A stretch of 64,000 nt of DNA, from positions 1 through 64,000 of the forward strand of contig JBHYCS010000007.1 in NCBI GenBank assembly GCA_051861445.1, in the 5' to 3' direction. The notes under the pieces were generated by a model. The model was given only the letters and a program-made list of their open reading frames with translations. It had not been told where the DNA came from and searched no databases. Source of the DNA: Parasediminibacterium sp051861445. GTDB lineage: Bacteria > Bacteroidota > Bacteroidia > Chitinophagales > Chitinophagaceae. Shown one piece after another: positions 38,256 to 49,300 of this stretch. Made by a program: the position numbers and the translations under genes. Position 1 is the first letter of the stretch. Each line of letters begins with the position of its first letter.

Positions 38256-41200
38256 AGGTGAATGTTTATAAATATTTTTTTTATGTAACCAGCTGTAGTA
38301 CTACTATGATGCTATTGTTGCGTCGCACTCTTGTACTATTGAATATGCTTGAGCATTTATCAATAGTTGCACTATTTAACGCAAAAAAAAACAAGTATTT
38401 AATTGCCATATTTTGTTGTTCAAGTTGTTTGTTGTTACAAGCACAACGTCAAGATATTTTATTAAACAATCATTGGAAAACCATTGCTAACGATACCAAT
38501 ATCAATGCCCATAACGGATTTGAAAAATCTACTTATCCAACTGAACAATGGAAGTTGGTAAATGTGCCACACAATTGGGATGCTTATGAAGGTTATAGAA
38601 GAATGTTGCATGGCAATAAACATGGTTATGCATGGTATAAAAAAACATTCATTGTAAAAGAACAAAAGCAAAAACAATATTTTTTATTTTTTGAAGGTGT
38701 AGGTTCTTATGCAACAGTTTGGTTAAATGGTAAACAAGTTGGTACACATGCTGGTGGAAGAACAAGCTTTACAATTGATATTACAGCATCTATTGTATTC
38801 AATAAATTAAATCATTTAGCCGTAAGAGCCGATCATCCTGCATTTAACGAAGAGTTACCTTGGGTTTGTGGTGGTTGCAGCAGTGAACGTGGGTTTAGTG
38901 AAGGTTCTCAACCAATGGGTATTTTTCGTCCTGTTCATTTAATCGTTACCAATAATGTACGTGTTGAACCATTTGGTGTACATATTTGGAACAATGATGT
39001 AGTAACGGAGAAAGCAGCAATTGTAAACGTTCGTACACAAGTAAAAAACTATTCCAATCAATCAAAAAAAATACAATTACTACAGCATATTCAAGACGCA
39101 AGCGGAACTGTTGTTGCTTTTGATAGTACTACAAAATCTATTTCTCCTAATACTGATATCGAAATAGCTCAAGTAATTCGTTTACAAAAGAATATTCATT
39201 TATGGAATCTTGAGAAACCTTATTTGTACAATGTAGTTACCAAAATCTATCAAAATAATGTGTTGATAGACGAAGTAAAAACTCCTTACGGTATACGATC
39301 TATTAAATGGGATAAAGGTAATAGCAATCGTTTTTTTCTAAATGGAAAACCTGTTTTCTTAAATGGAATTGCTGAATATGAACACATGCTAGGGAACAGT
39401 CATGCTTTTGCAAACGAACAAATTCAGGCAAGAGTATCACAAATAAAATCTGCCGGATTTAATGCATTCAGAGATGCACATCATCCACATCATTTATTAT
39501 ACCAACAACTTTTCGATGCTAAAGGTTTGTTGTGGTGGACTCAAATGAGTGCTCATGTTTGGTACAATACACCCTCTTTTAAAAACAATTTTAAAACATT
39601 GCTGAAAGAATGGGTTGTAGAGCGTAGAAATTCGTCTTCACTTATTTTATGGGGATTACAAAATGAGAGTAAACTGCCAGCAGATTTTGCCAAAGAATGC
39701 AGCGATATCATCCGTCAACTCGATCCTACGGCTTCTTCACAACGTTTAATTACAACTTGTAATGGCGGTGAGGGCACGGATTGGAATGTGCCGCAAAATT
39801 GGTCAGGAACTTATGGAGGTAATCCAAATTTATATGGTGAAGAATTGAAAAAACAATTGTTGGTTGGTGAGTATGGTGCTTGGCGTACAATTGATTTACA
39901 TTCTGAAGATAATTCTCAACAAAATAATACCTATTCTGAAGATCGATTTGCTAGTTTAATGATGCAAAAAGCACAATTAGCTGAACAGGTAAAAGATAGT
40001 GTAGTTGGTCATTTTCATTGGTTGTTTTCATCACACGATAATCCAGGAAGAGTGCAAGGAGGTGAAGGTTTTAGAACATTAGATAGAATTGGACCTGTAA
40101 ATTATAAAGGCTTGTTTACAAGTTGGGACGAGCCAACAGACGCTTATTACATGTATAGATCTATGTATGCAGATAAGCACAAACAGCCCATGGTTTATAT
40201 ACCCATGCATACATGGTCAAACAGATGGCAAAAGCCAGGTATTAAAAACAACATTCAAATTTATTACAATTGCGATGAAGTGGCTTTATACAATGGTGAC
40301 ACATCTTTACCTTGTGCTAAACAAAAAAGACAAAATAAGCAACAGTTATTTGTTTTTAACAACATCAATATTCAATACAACACTCTTATTGCAATTGGTT
40401 ATGTAAATGGAAAAATAGTTGCCAAAGATGAAGTTGTAATTTATAATTTCCCTTCGTTTATAAAACCTAAAAAGCAAAAAGAAAACTCGGTAAAGTCTAC
40501 ATTAAATTATTTGTACCGTGTTAATTGTGGCGGAAATAGTTATACCGATGTCAATGGAGATAAGTGGTTAGCAGATAATACGAATACAAATGCTTCTTAT
40601 TATTCTACATCATGGACAAATCAGTTTGGGATTATGCCTGCTGCTTTTGCTAGTCAAAGAAATATTCAAAGTAATATAAAAGGAACAGCAGATGCTACCT
40701 TATATCGAAGTATTCGATATGGAAAACATCAATTAGCATATCATTTTAAACTGCCTAATGGAATATATTTCGTAGAGCTTTATTTTGTAGAACCTTGGTT
40801 TGGTTTGGCTAATATAAATGCTAAAGGATGGCGTGTATTTGATGTTGCAATTAACAATCAAACAGTCATCAAAGATTTAGATATTTATAAAGAAGTAGGC
40901 ACACACACTGCATTGAAAAAAATAGTTAAAGTAAATGTTAAAGGGGGAGAATTAGTGGTTCATTTTCCCAATGTAAAATCAAGCCAAGCAGTTATTGCAG
41001 CTATTGCAATCGCTGCTGAAAATACAACAGCTAAGCATACTGTTACAAGTTCACAAAATGTATTGATTGAATCTAATAATGGAAGCCTTCAACAATGGTT
41101 GTCAATTGGTGATACAGCCAATTCAGCCATACATCAAACCTTTTTTCAATTACCATCATTTGCATTTGGGGCCGATTATCTTGTAAAGAAAAGTACAAGT

Positions 41201-41839
41201 TTACAAGCCAATATTCATTTTACACAACCAACAGATGTATATGTGGCAGATACCAATCATTTTAAAGTGCCGCTCTATTTAAAAGAGTTTGAAAAAACGA
41301 GTGAGCCAATGATTCTAAGTGATAGTACAGTTTTGGTTGTGTATAAAAAAAACTTTTTAGCCAATCAAAAAATATCTATTCCAAATGAGCAAAGTATCGG
41401 TAGTATTTTCTTTCAGCCTACTACTAACATACAACCTGCATTTGACTTAAAACCTATTTTATCATACAGACCTCAACAAGCCATTGTTTCAGATAAAATT
41501 GTACGCTCACAAGCAAACGGTAAAGATGCTCTTTTGTTTACGACAAATAACGAATCAAGCATCAATTGGTCAGTTCAAATTGGTGCTGCCGATGTATATT
41601 CAATCACCATTCGATATGCCAACGAAACCAACGAAACTTTATTAGCAAATTTGGCTGTATATGCAGAAGATGGAACCTGTATCAAAACCGAGAAAATAGT
41701 ATGTACACCTAGTAAAATGGGTAAGTTTAATTATGCAACTACTAATACAAATAGTATGATTAATGCAGGAAAATATACAATAGAAATTAAACCCGTAAAT
41801 GCAGTGAATCTAGCAATTTCAGGAGTTGATATACAATAA
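38252..41839 (+). CDS. Glycoside hydrolase family 2 protein with malectin domain
   Basis: A 1195-residue (maximum) beta-glycosidase. GH2 sugar-binding and Ig-like domains (about 70-370) precede a TIM barrel with acid/base Glu in WGLQNESKLP (about 466) and nucleophile Glu in LVGEYGAWR (about 536). A malectin-type carbohydrate-binding domain (about 755-925) follows, then further beta domains. Substrate is not predictable beyond a beta-linked sugar. The open frame starts ATGA-overlapped with GH95. Residues 1-40 run through junction repeat A, and the signal-peptide core NKYLIAIFCCSSCLLLQAQ begins only at about residue 46 with no adjacent Met. Met32 (38345) is the nearest ATG. Confidence 0.82.
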   Translation: MKVNVYKYFFYVTSCSTTMMLLLRRTLVLLNMLEHLSIVALFNAKKNKYLIAIFCCSSCLLLQAQRQDILLNNHWKTIANDTNINAHNGFEKSTYPTEQWKLVNVPHNWDAYEGYRRMLHGNKHGYAWYKKTFIVKEQKQKQYFLFFEGVGSYATVWLNGKQVGTHAGGRTSFTIDITASIVFNKLNHLAVRADHPAFNEELPWVCGGCSSERGFSEGSQPMGIFRPVHLIVTNNVRVEPFGVHIWNNDVVTEKAAIVNVRTQVKNYSNQSKKIQLLQHIQDASGTVVAFDSTTKSISPNTDIEIAQVIRLQKNIHLWNLEKPYLYNVVTKIYQNNVLIDEVKTPYGIRSIKWDKGNSNRFFLNGKPVFLNGIAEYEHMLGNSHAFANEQIQARVSQIKSAGFNAFRDAHHPHHLLYQQLFDAKGLLWWTQMSAHVWYNTPSFKNNFKTLLKEWVVERRNSSSLILWGLQNESKLPADFAKECSDIIRQLDPTASSQRLITTCNGGEGTDWNVPQNWSGTYGGNPNLYGEELKKQLLVGEYGAWRTIDLHSEDNSQQNNTYSEDRFASLMMQKAQLAEQVKDSVVGHFHWLFSSHDNPGRVQGGEGFRTLDRIGPVNYKGLFTSWDEPTDAYYMYRSMYADKHKQPMVYIPMHTWSNRWQKPGIKNNIQIYYNCDEVALYNGDTSLPCAKQKRQNKQQLFVFNNINIQYNTLIAIGYVNGKIVAKDEVVIYNFPSFIKPKKQKENSVKSTLNYLYRVNCGGNSYTDVNGDKWLADNTNTNASYYSTSWTNQFGIMPAAFASQRNIQSNIKGTADATLYRSIRYGKHQLAYHFKLPNGIYFVELYFVEPWFGLANINAKGWRVFDVAINNQTVIKDLDIYKEVGTHTALKKIVKVNVKGGELVVHFPNVKSSQAVIAAIAIAAENTTAKHTVTSSQNVLIESNNGSLQQWLSIGDTANSAIHQTFFQLPSFAFGADYLVKKSTSLQANIHFTQPTDVYVADTNHFKVPLYLKEFEKTSEPMILSDSTVLVVYKKNFLANQKISIPNEQSIGSIFFQPTTNIQPAFDLKPILSYRPQQAIVSDKIVRSQANGKDALLFTTNNESSINWSVQIGAADVYSITIRYANETNETLLANLAVYAEDGTCIKTEKIVCTPSKMGKFNYATTNTNSMINAGKYTIEIKPVNAVNLAISGVDIQ
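38283..38360 (+). repeat. Junction repeat family A, copy 4 (inside a reading frame)
   Basis: ATGTAACCAGCT at the left and core TTGCGTCGCACTCTTGTAC at 38318-38336, 35 bases after the ATG. The copy is fully inside the 5' part of the GH2 reading frame, and the core is read in the same frame (LRRTLV) as in the DUF5703 gene. Confidence 0.85.
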
Positions 41840-41845
41840 AACAAC

Positions 41846-42934
41846 ATGAAAATTTATATTACGATAATTGTTTTTGGAGTATGCTCCTTTTTACAAGCAC
41901 AAGTATCTGATGTTGCTATGAAACGTATTTATGAAGAAGTTAAAACGCCTTATAAATATGGATTGATAATGGTTCCAAAAAACAATCAAGAAAAAATAGA
42001 TTGTCCTTCAGTTTTTAAAAAAGGTAAGTTTTGGTATATGACTTATCTTGTTTTTAATGGCATTGGTTACGAAACTTGGTTAGCAAAAAGTAGCGATTTA
42101 TTAAACTGGCAATCTCAAGGTAAAATACTTTCATTCAATGCAGATTCAACTGCTTGGGATGCTTATCAAAAAGCAGGTTACATAGCTTTGCAAAATCATA
42201 AATGGGCAGGAAATTATCAGTTACAAAAATTCAATAACAAGTATTGGCTTAGCTATTTTGGAGGAAATACCAAAGGTTATGAAGCAGGTTTGTTATCTAT
42301 TGGTATCGCCAATACATTGCAAAATCCAACTATTGCACATGAGTGGAATACAGTAGAAAAGCCTGTATTAACAGCTAAAGACAACGATGTTCGTTGGTGG
42401 GAAGATAAAAAATTGTTTAAGAGCACCATTGTTTGGGATAAGCAACAAACTACAGGTTATCCTTTCCTCATGTATTACAATGCCAACGGGGATACTTCAA
42501 AAAATAGAGATAAAAAAACACGTTGGTACGAACGAATAGGAATGGCCGTAAGTAACGATATGCTTCATTGGCAACGCTTTCAAACAAATCCGGTAATGCA
42601 CCATCCTGTTGGGTTAACGGGTGATGCAATGATTCAAAAAATAGGTAAGATTTGGGTAATGTTTTATTTCGGAGCTTTTTGGCAAGGTAAAAATGATGCT
42701 TTTAATCGATTTGCTTGTTCGTACGATTTGGTTAATTGGACAGATTGGAGTGGCGACGATTTAATTCAACCTTCTGAAACCTTCGATGCTAAGTATGCAC
42801 ATAAATCTTTTGTGGTAAAATGGAAAGGTGTTGTGTATCATTTTTATTGTGCTGTAAATCAAAAAGAACAAAGAGGTATTGCAGTAGCAACATCAAAAGA
42901 TATGGGTAAAAGTGCTTTGCACTTTGTACAATAA
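41846..42934 (+). CDS. GH43/GH32-superfamily five-bladed beta-propeller protein
   Basis: A 362-residue secreted protein (leader ends LQAQ) with repeated propeller blades: CPSVFKKGKFWYMTYL, WLAKSSDLLNWQSQG, GMAVSNDMLHWQRF, DAMIQKIGKIWVMFYFGAFW and RFACSYDLVNWTDW. The Asp of KIDCPSVF and later Asp/Glu residues (TGDAM, SETFDA) sit where furanosidase-clan enzymes place catalytic acids. It begins 6 bp after the GH2 gene, so translation is probably coupled. I cannot assign a family number. An arabinofuranosidase-like activity on an RG-II side chain is a guess. Confidence 0.6.
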   Translation: MKIYITIIVFGVCSFLQAQVSDVAMKRIYEEVKTPYKYGLIMVPKNNQEKIDCPSVFKKGKFWYMTYLVFNGIGYETWLAKSSDLLNWQSQGKILSFNADSTAWDAYQKAGYIALQNHKWAGNYQLQKFNNKYWLSYFGGNTKGYEAGLLSIGIANTLQNPTIAHEWNTVEKPVLTAKDNDVRWWEDKKLFKSTIVWDKQQTTGYPFLMYYNANGDTSKNRDKKTRWYERIGMAVSNDMLHWQRFQTNPVMHHPVGLTGDAMIQKIGKIWVMFYFGAFWQGKNDAFNRFACSYDLVNWTDWSGDDLIQPSETFDAKYAHKSFVVKWKGVVYHFYCAVNQKEQRGIAVATSKDMGKSALHFVQ

Positions 42935-42939
42935 AATTG

Positions 42940-43012
42940 GGTAGTCAGCATCGGTAATCCTATTTGGCTTCAGTGGCGTCGCACTCTTGTACTATATAAC
43001 ATTTTTCAACTT
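42940..43012 (+). repeat. Junction repeat family A, copy 5
   Basis: GGGTAGTCAGCA at the left, core TGGCGTCGCACTCTTGTAC at 42974-42992, and an AT-rich right end. It occupies most of the gap between the propeller gene and the next GH2 gene and ends about 40 bp before the GH2 start. Confidence 0.8.
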
Positions 43013-43052
43013 GTCGTAATCGTTTTGTGATCATCTTAAATATTCAGAACGC

Positions 43053-45461
43053 ATGAAAATATTATCTACAATCTTATCTATTATTCTGTTGTTGCAGTTA
43101 CAAGTAAACGCACAACGACAAGTAATTTCTTTTAATACAAATTGGAAGTTTTCTCTACAAGCAGATAGCACTGCTATTGCACCTTCTTACAACGATAAAA
43201 ATTGGAGAATAGTAGAGCTGCCACATGATTGGAGTATTGAGTTGCCTTTTAGTGCCAATGCTCCTGCAACCAATCAAGGTGGTGCTTTGCCCGGTGGAAT
43301 TGGTTGGTATCGTAAAACATTTACTTTGCCCACTGTTTCAAAAAACAATTCGGTGTTTATTCAATTCGATGGTGTTTATAAAAATAGTGAGGTTTGGATA
43401 AATGGTCATTATTTAGGTAAGCGTCCAAACGGTTATATCTCATTTCAATATAACATTACCTCTTTCTTACAATCAAAAAATAATATAATCGTAGTAAAAG
43501 TAGATAACTCTTTACAGCCCAATTCTCGTTGGTATTCTGGTTCTGGTATTTATAGGTCTGTACAGCTACTAATACAGCCACCTATCGCTTTTGACAGATA
43601 TGGTGTATTTATTTCATCAACCATTCAGCAAAAAAATAACCAAGCAAAAGCCACAGTCAATATTCAATCAACTTTACATTATACTTATACAAAAAACAAT
43701 TCCATTCAAGTACAACATATCGTATATGATGCATTAGGCAAAAAAGTTGCAGCAACACCTCAATTATTAGTTGAATTAAAAGATACAAGTACACAAATTA
43801 GCCAACAGGTACTTATTGAAAAAGCCAAATTATGGTCTATTCAACAACCATATTTATATACAGTAGTTTCCATTATTTCAAAAAATGGAAAACAATTGGA
43901 CAAAGTTGTAAATCAAATGGGTGTTCGTTCATTTCATTTCGATGCAGCTAAAGGCTTCTTCTTAAATAATCAACCACTTAAAATATTGGGTGTTTGCTTA
44001 CATCATGATGCAGGTGCTTTAGGAGCTGTAGAAAATATATCTGCCATTGAAAGACAACTTTTGTTATTGAAAAAAATGGGTTGCAATGCTATTCGTACAG
44101 CACACAATCCACCTTCTATAGCGTTTTTAGATGCTTGTGACAGAATGGGTTTTTTAGTAATGGACGAGGCTTTTGACATGTGGAAGAAAAAGAAAAACAA
44201 GTATGATTATAATATCGATTTTTTAGATTGGTATAAAGCAGATTTGGAAGAGCAAATAAAAAGAGATAGAAATCATCCGTCTGTTTTTATGTGGAGCATT
44301 GGTAATGAAATAAGAGAACAATTCGATTCTACAGGAACGATTTTTACAAAAAAGATGGTTCAAATTGTAAAGCAATTAGATAACACAAGACCAGTTACTG
44401 CTGCACTTACAGAAAATATTCCGTCAAAAAACTTTATAACCAAGGCTCAAGCCTTAGACGTTTTAGGATTTAATTATAAACATACAGATTATGATTCTTT
44501 GCCGAATCGTTTTCCAAATATGCCATTATTAGCAACCGAAACAGCTAGTGCTTTAGCAACAAGAGGCGTTTATATTTTACCAGCAGATAGTTTATACATT
44601 TGGCCACCAAATAGTAAAACAACTACTACTGGTAATGCTGATTTTACTTGTAGTGCTTATGACAACACATTTGCTTATTGGGGTGCTACACATGAAGAAA
44701 GTTGGTTGGCTGTAAAAAATAAACCGTTTATGGCAGGTTTGTTTGTTTGGAGCGGCTTCGATTTTTTAGGAGAACCTGTTCCTTATCCTTATCCTGCAAG
44801 AAGTTCATATTATGGAATCATTGATTTAGCAGGCATTCCAAAAGATGTGTATTATATGTACCAAAGTGAATGGACAAATAAAACGGTGCTGCATATTCTG
44901 CCTCATTGGAATTGGACTAAAAATGATACAATTGATGTTTGGGTGTATTATAACAATGCAGATTCAGTTGAGCTATTCTTAAATAATTTATCATATAGCA
45001 AAAAAGCAAAAACAGATCAAAAAGTTCATGTTTCTTGGAAAATTCCATATCAAGCAGGCACATTAACAGCAAAATCATATAAAGCAGGGAAATTATTGGC
45101 AATAAAACATGTAAAAACTGCTCAAGAGCCAGCAAGATTTCATTTAGAGATAGATAAAAGAATAATCCATCTTCGAAAAAAAGAACTAAGCTATATTGCT
45201 ATAAACGTTGTAGATAAAGATGGTAATTTGGTGCCTTTTGCACAAAATAAAATAGAAATAGTTACAGATAATTTATTGCAAATTATAGGTATTGATAATG
45301 GTAACCCAACAAGTACGGATTCCTTTAAATCAAGTGTTGGTAAGGCTTTTAACGGTAAAATGCTCGTTATTTTAAAGCCATCTGGTTCAAAGGGTATTGC
45401 TAAAATTAAAATCCAAGCAGAAGGATTACAACCGATAACTACCAACATATTTATACAGTAG
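43053..45461 (+). CDS. Glycoside hydrolase family 2 (beta-galactosidase type)
   Basis: An 802-residue secreted enzyme (leader ends VNAQ). The sugar-binding domain has LPHDWSIELPF and RWYSGSGIYRSVQL. The barrel has GVCLHHDAGALGA, the acid/base Glu in MWSIGNEIREQF (about 418) and the nucleophile Glu in LLATETASA (about 495). C-terminal DUF4982-like and Ig-like domains follow (about 600-800). The Bacteroidota beta-galactosidase-type architecture is complete. In context it would remove a beta-linked side-chain sugar such as galactose, glucuronic acid or arabinose. The choice among them is open. Confidence 0.9.
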   Translation: MKILSTILSIILLLQLQVNAQRQVISFNTNWKFSLQADSTAIAPSYNDKNWRIVELPHDWSIELPFSANAPATNQGGALPGGIGWYRKTFTLPTVSKNNSVFIQFDGVYKNSEVWINGHYLGKRPNGYISFQYNITSFLQSKNNIIVVKVDNSLQPNSRWYSGSGIYRSVQLLIQPPIAFDRYGVFISSTIQQKNNQAKATVNIQSTLHYTYTKNNSIQVQHIVYDALGKKVAATPQLLVELKDTSTQISQQVLIEKAKLWSIQQPYLYTVVSIISKNGKQLDKVVNQMGVRSFHFDAAKGFFLNNQPLKILGVCLHHDAGALGAVENISAIERQLLLLKKMGCNAIRTAHNPPSIAFLDACDRMGFLVMDEAFDMWKKKKNKYDYNIDFLDWYKADLEEQIKRDRNHPSVFMWSIGNEIREQFDSTGTIFTKKMVQIVKQLDNTRPVTAALTENIPSKNFITKAQALDVLGFNYKHTDYDSLPNRFPNMPLLATETASALATRGVYILPADSLYIWPPNSKTTTTGNADFTCSAYDNTFAYWGATHEESWLAVKNKPFMAGLFVWSGFDFLGEPVPYPYPARSSYYGIIDLAGIPKDVYYMYQSEWTNKTVLHILPHWNWTKNDTIDVWVYYNNADSVELFLNNLSYSKKAKTDQKVHVSWKIPYQAGTLTAKSYKAGKLLAIKHVKTAQEPARFHLEIDKRIIHLRKKELSYIAINVVDKDGNLVPFAQNKIEIVTDNLLQIIGIDNGNPTSTDSFKSSVGKAFNGKMLVILKPSGSKGIAKIKIQAEGLQPITTNIFIQ

Positions 45462-45635
45462 AGTGTGGATAGGAATATTTTTTTGAAATAGTAAAATGTT
45501 CCATTATTATAGTGAAACGTTACATTGTTTCTGCTTAGTCAGATTTCTATTTTTACCATGTATTACTAATATTGGTCTAGCCATACGATTAGTCTACGAT
45601 TCAACTAACGATTTTTTAATGCTTATTGCCTAACA
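45462..45635 (+). promoter_or_regulatory. Repeat-free leader before the DUF3826-SusC-SusD cluster
   Basis: A 174-bp AT-rich gap with no junction repeat, unlike most other gaps in this block. Three ACGATT hexamers occur at about 45585-45613. No strong promoter match or hairpin terminator is evident. It may hold the promoter for the transport genes that follow. Confidence 0.3.
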
Positions 45636-46313
45636 ATGTACGCTACAAATAAATTTTTTCTGCTTTTTTATTTATCACTATTGATTGGTGGCAACACAAT
45701 TGTAAGTGCACAGGTAAACTCTAATGAAGGATATATAAGAACAATTACACAACGTAGTAATAAAATTGTAACAACATTAGGTATTTCTGATTCATCCATT
45801 TTTTATACAGTGCAGAATTTGTTAGTGAACCAATACGATTTTTTAAATACTACTCACAATGTTTTTAAAGAAAAACAAAAATTAATAAGACAAGATTCTT
45901 CCATTCAAAAAGAAGAAATGGATCGCCTTATTAAAAATCAAGAAATTACAAGAGACGATTTATTAAAGAAACAACATGTAGTTTTTATAAATGCATTAAC
46001 CCAAAATCTTACAGCTACACAAATTGAAAAAGTTAAAGACGGTATGACGTACAGCGTTTTGCCCAATACTTACAAAGGCTACCAAGAAATGTTGCCCAAT
46101 TTAACAACGGCTCAGAAGGAAAAAATTTATGCATATCTAATAGAGGCAAGAGAAGTGGCTATAGATGCAGAATCTTCTGAAAAAAAGCATGCAGCATTTG
46201 GCAAATACAAAGGAAAAATCAACAACTATCTTTCAGCAGAAGGGATAGATATGAAAAAAGCAGGAAAAGAATGGGAAGAACGAATTAAAGCTGCTAAGAA
46301 CACATCCAATTAA
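45636..46313 (+). CDS. DUF3826-family exported protein
   Basis: A 225-residue, largely helical protein with a signal peptide (about 1-26, ending VSAQ). The segments YIRTITQRSNKIVTTLGI, DDLLKKQHVVFINALTQNLT and the C-terminal YLSAEGIDMKKAGKEWEER match the DUF3826 family as I know it. The family is restricted to Bacteroidota and often lies next to pectin or hemicellulose SusC/SusD genes. No enzymatic motif is apparent and the function is unknown. It directly precedes SusC with a 67-bp gap and probably shares its transcript. Confidence 0.75.
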   Translation: MYATNKFFLLFYLSLLIGGNTIVSAQVNSNEGYIRTITQRSNKIVTTLGISDSSIFYTVQNLLVNQYDFLNTTHNVFKEKQKLIRQDSSIQKEEMDRLIKNQEITRDDLLKKQHVVFINALTQNLTATQIEKVKDGMTYSVLPNTYKGYQEMLPNLTTAQKEKIYAYLIEAREVAIDAESSEKKHAAFGKYKGKINNYLSAEGIDMKKAGKEWEERIKAAKNTSN

Positions 46314-46380
46314 GCAAATACAAATTCAAATAATATTTACGATTGTTTTTTTTAGAACACTTTTTTAAACAAATGCCATT

Positions 46381-49300
46381 ATGAACCCAAAACGAATGCC
46401 GGTGCTGTTACTTCTTTTTTTTCTCGGAAGTTTCACCACTCTATTTGCTCAAGAGAAAACAATTACGGGTACAGTTACCGACAAGAAAAATGGAACACCA
46501 CTAGCTGGAGTAAATGTGAAGATTAAAAATTCTACCAGAAACACTGTTACCAATAACGATGGTAAGTTTGTTTTAAAAGCTTCTTCAAGTGAATCTATTT
46601 TAACGGTAACTTATGTAGGTTATGGTGTTTATGAAACAAAAGTTGGAACCATTTCTAATTTTAGTATTGAGTTAACTGAAACCAATAATCCACTTGATGA
46701 TGTAATTGTAGTGGGTTATGGAACTAAAAAAAGGGTAAATGTGCAAGGTGCTGTTTCTACATTAAAAGCAGCGGATGTAGAGGATTTACCTGTGGCAAAT
46801 CTTGGTTCCGCTCTTATTAATCGTATTCCTGGTGTTTCAGTTGGTTTTTCTTCTGGTAAACCAGGTTCTACAACTGATATTAATATTCGTAATGCTACAA
46901 CACTTGGTGCTGCTGGTACTACAAGCCAACCTTTGTATGTAGTAGATGGTATTATTATTAATCCAACTCCATGGGCACAAGCAAGTAATCCAGATTTCTT
47001 TGAAAATTTAGATGCTAGTCAGATAGAAGATATCACTTTCTTAAGAGATGCATCCGCTGCAATTTATGGTGCTGCAGGTGCAAAAGGCGTAATATTAATT
47101 ACTACTAAAAAAGGTAAAGTTGGTAAGCCTAAATTAACATATTCAGGATATTTTGGTAATTCAAACGAAGCAACAAAAACAGAAACTTTATCTGCTTTAG
47201 AACATGCAAAATTGTTAAATATTGGTAGAGACATCAATTTTCGTCCTGCTAATGAGAAATTCTCTGATGCAGATTTAGAAAGAATCGCACAAATGCCGAA
47301 TCAAAACTGGTTCGATCAATTATGGAAAGCAGGTATTGTAAATAGACATACCTTAGGCGTTTCTGGTGGTTCTGATAAAATTACTTTCTTTATGGGAGGA
47401 AGTTATTATAATGAAAAAGGAAACTATGGTGTGAATGATGTAAATAAATATAGCATCAGAGGTTCTGTAACAGCAAAAATTACTGAGGGGCTCACTGCTA
47501 ATATGAACTTTTCAACTGATTTAAATCAAGAAGAAAGAAATACGTTACGTGCTTCAAATGGAGAAACAGACGACTTAAACATCAGAGCATTATATTTAAC
47601 CCCTAAATGGGTGCCTTTGCAAATAAACGGTATACCTACTTTATGGAATGGACCTAATCCTCCAGGAACTTGGAGCATGTTAGGTGTTTTAAATTCTGGT
47701 AATTACGACAGAACTCGTTCACAAGGTTTAAGTTTCAATACATCACTAGAATATAAGCCTGCATTTATACCAGGATTAACAGCAAAAGTTCAATTCGGGC
47801 AAAACAATAGAACTAGCGTTGCTAGGCAATATTACCCTACATATACAACAGGCAATTTCATAAGAAATGGACAAAATGGTTTATTGTATTCAGATCAGTT
47901 GAATGCTTTAACACCTTTTTTAGTTCAACAAAATAACAATAGAATTTCTGAGGGAACTACAACTGGTTCGAACTATCAGTTAATTGGTACACTAAGTTAT
48001 AATAAAACTATAAAAAATCATACCATTTCTGCACTTGTAGGCACTGATATTGGTGAAGCAGAAGGACGTAATATTTTTATATCAAAATTTACACAATTAG
48101 TGGGTGGTATAGATGAATTTTGGGCATTTAGTAATGATGTATCTGGTATTGCGAGTTTAACAGATATATTCAGAAATCCGCAAGCAATACAAAATGCAAA
48201 ACGTTCTTACATCAGTAGATTCGATTATTCTTTTAAAAATAAATACTTTTTCGAGTTCACAGGTAGGGCAGATGCTTCTATTAATTTCAAACCAGAAACA
48301 AGATGGGGTTTTTTCCCAACTGTTGGTTTAGGTTGGAAAATTAGTGATGAAAATTTCTTTAGGGATAATATCAAGTTTATAAACTCTCTAAAAATAAGAG
48401 CCACACTCGGTGTAGTTGGTGAAGACCGTGTTGTCAATAAAACCTATGTTACCAGATTCACACAAACGACAGGTTATTTGTACGGAAATACAATGACTAA
48501 TGGTCTTGATCCAAATATTCTTCCTAATCCAGAAGCTACTTGGGAAAAAGCTAGAACATTAAACATTGGTTTCGACGCAGCAGTTTTCAACAATAAGTTA
48601 ACAGTTTCGGGCGATTTTTACCAAAGATATAATTACGATATGTTTGTTGGCTTATCTCCAGCAGATGTGCCTATTACAGCTGGGTTTTTACCAAATATTG
48701 TAAACTTTGGTGAATCTATTTCTTGGGGATCTGAGTTTGCAATCGGTTATCGAGATAATTTCAATAAAGATTGGGGTTTTAACGCCGATATAAACTTTGC
48801 CATCACTAATAGTCAATTGCTAAACTCCTTGTATTCGCCTGTAAATTTTGGAATGTATGGGCAAGAAGGGTTAAATAATATGATAGGGAAAGATCCTCGT
48901 AAATACAATGGAACCAACTATGGCTACATAGCAACAGGTATTTTGAGAACTCAAACTGACGTAGATGCATTATTATCTAAAAATCCAAACTATTTAATTG
49001 ATGGTCAAAAACCTCAAGTAGGTTTTATGAATTATCAAGATATTAATGGCGATGGAAGAATTGATGATAGAGATATTACTTTGATGTATGATAGAACTGC
49101 GTCTATTGTTGGATTTGGAATTACTTTAGGCGTTACATATAAAGATTTTAGATTACAAACCAACATTAACTTAAGAATTGGAGGTAAAATTGCTTATGAT
49201 AGTGAGGCAAGAAGAGCACCAACAAATATTCAAAATGCTCCTAGTTATTGGTCAGATTCATGGAGTTTAGAAAATCCAAATGGTAAATTTCCAAGAGCTG

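Noticed and set aside
30694..43012. The regularly recurring repeats as a CRISPR array
   Set aside because: Copies are kilobases apart with genes between them, and there are no cas genes or uniform spacers.
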